Assembly: GCF_038019025.1 (NCBI RefSeq)
Contig: NZ_CP150496.1
Coordinates: 2,186,001 to 2,250,000, forward strand
From: Polaribacter marinaquae
Lineage (GTDB): Bacteria > Bacteroidota > Bacteroidia > Flavobacteriales > Flavobacteriaceae
Direction of reading: 5' to 3'
Length of the DNA: 64,000 nucleotides
Shown: in pieces, positions 62,528 through 64,000 of the stretch
How positions within the stretch are numbered: position 1 is the first letter of the stretch
Layout: each line of letters opens with the position of its first letter
The notes under the pieces: model-generated
Database searches by the model: none
Seen by the model: only the letters and a program-made list of their open reading frames with translations
What the model was told of the DNA's origin: nothing
Made by a program: the position numbers and the translations under genes

Positions 62528-63574
62528 TTAAACATCATCAAAGTCAATTGTAATTTTTGGTGTTGTTGGATATGCTTGACATGCTAAAACCAAACCTTCT
62601 TCAATTTCACTATCTGTAAGTATAGAATTTTTTACCATTACAGCTTTTCCTTCGGTAACTTTACACATACAAGAACTACAAACACCACCTTGACAAGAGT
62701 AAGGTGCATCTAAGTTATTGCGTAAACTTGCCGCTAAAAGATCGTCTGTTTGTTGCATAGAAAAAGTAGTTTCTTCATCGTCTAAAAGAACTTTAACTTC
62801 TGTAACGCCTTCTTTAACTTCTGCAGCAGCTTCTTTATCAATAGAAGTTGTAAATAATTCGAAATGAATATTTTCTTTACTAATTTTATTAGCAGCTAAA
62901 GTTTTAGAAACTTCTTCTATCATTTGTTCTGGTCCGCATAAAAAAGCAGCATCAAAACTAGTTTCTTTGTACATGTTTTTAACGAAATACTTTGTTACGT
63001 TTTCGTCTATTCTACCACGCAAACCGTTTTTTACGTTTTCTCTACTGTAAATAAAATGCAAATTTAAACGTTCTGAATACGTTTCTTTTAAAGCGTTTAA
63101 TTCATCAAAAAAGATAGTGTCTGCAATAGATTTGTTACCATAAACTAAAGTAAAGTTAGAAGTGTTTTCTTCTTCTAAAACCGATTTTACCATCGATAAA
63201 ATTGGTGTAATACCAGAACCTGCAGCAAAACCGATATAGTTTTTATTAGCCTGCGGATTTAGTAAAAAACGACCTTCTGGTTCAGAAACTTCTATTTCAT
63301 CGCCAGCTTTTAATTTAGAAGTTGCGTAGGTAGAAAACACACCGTTTTCTACAGCTTTAATCGCAACTCTAATTTCTCCGCTTTTTGGTGCAGAGCAAAT
63401 AGAATATGCTCTTCTTATTTCTTCACCATTAATTACTTTTTGTAAAGTAATGTATTGTCCTGCAACAAAATTAAAACTGTTTTTTAAATGTTGAGGTATT
63501 TCTAATAAAACAGAAACCGCGTTTGCGGTTTCATGTTTTACTTCTTGTATGTTTACTTTGTAAAATGTTGCCAT
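62528..63574 (-). CDS. PaaE-like ferredoxin-NAD(P)H reductase with 2Fe-2S domain
   Basis: 348 residues: an FAD domain with RAYSIC (55-60), an NAD(P)-binding domain with GFAAGSGITPILSM (115-128) and CGPEQMIE, and a C-terminal plant-type ferredoxin domain with C294, C299, C302 and C332 (CQGGVCSSC). Such reductases feed electrons to oxygenases, for example PaaE in phenylacetyl-CoA epoxidation. No oxygenase subunits are adjacent, so the partner is unknown; the acyl-ACP desaturase is one possible client. It lies 11 bases behind asd. Confidence 0.87.
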   Translation of the reverse strand: MATFYKVNIQEVKHETANAVSVLLEIPQHLKNSFNFVAGQYITLQKVINGEEIRRAYSICSAPKSGEIRVAIKAVENGVFSTYATSKLKAGDEIEVSEPEGRFLLNPQANKNYIGFAAGSGITPILSMVKSVLEEENTSNFTLVYGNKSIADTIFFDELNALKETYSERLNLHFIYSRENVKNGLRGRIDENVTKYFVKNMYKETSFDAAFLCGPEQMIEEVSKTLAANKISKENIHFELFTTSIDKEAAAEVKEGVTEVKVLLDDEETTFSMQQTDDLLAASLRNNLDAPYSCQGGVCSSCMCKVTEGKAVMVKNSILTDSEIEEGLVLACQAYPTTPKITIDFDDV

Positions 63575-63585
63575 TTAAATATGTA

Positions 63586-64000
63586 TTAAACCAAATTATT
63601 CGCAATTAAATATTCGGCAATTTGAACTGTGTTGGTAGCAGCACCTTTTCTAAGGTTGTCTGCAACAATCCACAAATTTAAGGTATTTTCTTGAGATTCG
63701 TCTCTTCTAATTCTACCAACAAAAACTTCGTCTTTATTATGCGCATTAATTGGCATCGGATACACGTTGTTGGCCAAATCATCTTCTACAATCACACCAG
63801 GTGTTTCGCTTAAAATAGTTCTAACTTCTGCTAAATCGAAATCATTTTCAAACTGCACGTTAACAGCTTCAGAATGTCCACCAGCAGTAGGAATACGAAC
63901 AGCGGTTGCAGTTACAGAAAAAGAATCATCACGTAAAATTTTCTTTGGCTCTTTAACCAATTTCATTTCTTCTTTAGTGTATCCGTTTTCTAAGAAAATA
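63586..64000 (-). CDS. asd: Aspartate-semialdehyde dehydrogenase, C-terminal part
   Basis: The frame stays open to the window edge (ENGYTKEEMKL upstream of the first internal Met), so the N-terminal NADP domain and catalytic Cys lie outside. Visible are the substrate-binding block VRIPTAGGHSEAVNVQF with R and H, the DEVFVGRIRRDES strand and the C-terminal WIVADNLRKGAATNTVQIAE helix, all typical of Asd. It reduces aspartyl phosphate to the semialdehyde for Lys, Met, Thr and diaminopimelate synthesis. Confidence 0.93.
   Translation of the reverse strand, partial: IFLENGYTKEEMKLVKEPKKILRDDSFSVTATAVRIPTAGGHSEAVNVQFENDFDLAEVRTILSETPGVIVEDDLANNVYPMPINAHNKDEVFVGRIRRDESQENTLNLWIVADNLRKGAATNTVQIAEYLIANNLV

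Overview
The window is 64 kb of AT-rich, densely packed bacterial chromosome that reads as Flavobacteriaceae, most likely a marine Polaribacter- or Tenacibaculum-like genus (an inference; no 16S gene is present). The support comes from Bacteroidota-type -7 boxes (TAnnTTTG) upstream of many genes, TonB-dependent receptors, GlnRS, the upp / DUF6427 / DUF6341 / trmB neighbourhood, uronate catabolism genes, and dispersed intergenic repeats that I recognise from flavobacterial genomes. Most of the content is housekeeping. No phage, integrase, transposase or CRISPR array was found.

Layout. 1-5.3 kb: the C-terminal part of a TonB receptor, then minus-strand lpxH, an S41 protease, dCMP deaminase and a HupE-like membrane protein. 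5.3-10.1 kb: a uronate/alginate catabolic remnant. It holds an orphan 18-bp inverted-repeat operator, an SDR dehydrogenase lacking its N-terminal third, a LacI regulator, intact kdgK and kdgA, and a DMT permease, with two LacI-type operators between lacI and kdgK. 10.1-13.1 kb: tRNA-Leu, prs, rplY, pth, queD. 13.1-19.3 kb (minus): a small membrane peptide, GH3 protein, M23 peptidase, nadD, gmk, yicC, DMT permease and a Kbp-like BON-LysM protein. 19.4-21.9 kb: upp, DUF6427, DUF6341, trmB. 22-24.6 kb: four paralogous small secreted proteins around an alkyltransferase-like gene. 24.8-27.5 kb: Fe-S and redox genes (Mrp, Nfu, ferredoxin-NADP reductase). 27.7-31.5 kb: tyrosine and tryptophan catabolism (hmgA, a four-helix-bundle gene, hpd, kynA).

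31.6-35.4 kb: DUF3108, an M23-type lipoprotein and pgi. 35.6-39.3 kb: a complete TonB receptor followed by a lipoprotein built from four divergent internal repeats. 39.4-41.6 kb: a four-TM protein, PlsC and acyl-ACP desaturase. 41.7-50.1 kb: nitrilase, AddB-like nuclease, USP, MATE, enoyl-CoA hydratase, MOSC, holB. 50.2-57.2 kb: TspO-like protein, pgk, aldo/keto reductase, DUF6370-like lipoprotein, glnS, zinc ribbon, DUF2452, folB, tRNA-Cys and a 57-residue membrane protein. 57.3-64 kb: MBL hydrolase, subtilase lipoprotein, M1 peptidase, LysE exporter, PaaE-like reductase and the C-terminal part of asd.

No obvious defence system or biosynthetic cluster is present. The most unusual items are: (i) the decayed uronate locus with its leftover operator; (ii) the tandem secreted paralog family, one copy of which has a frameshifted start and shares a duplicated terminator with its neighbour; (iii) the TonB receptor and four-repeat lipoprotein pair; (iv) a 32-bp perfect palindrome carrying a -7 box on each strand; (v) several promoters placed so close to the start codon that leaderless mRNAs are predicted; (vi) an M23 protein whose HxH motif reads HVC; and (vii) a 28-residue membrane peptide behind the GH3 gene. 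All calls are from reading the sequence; no database search was run.
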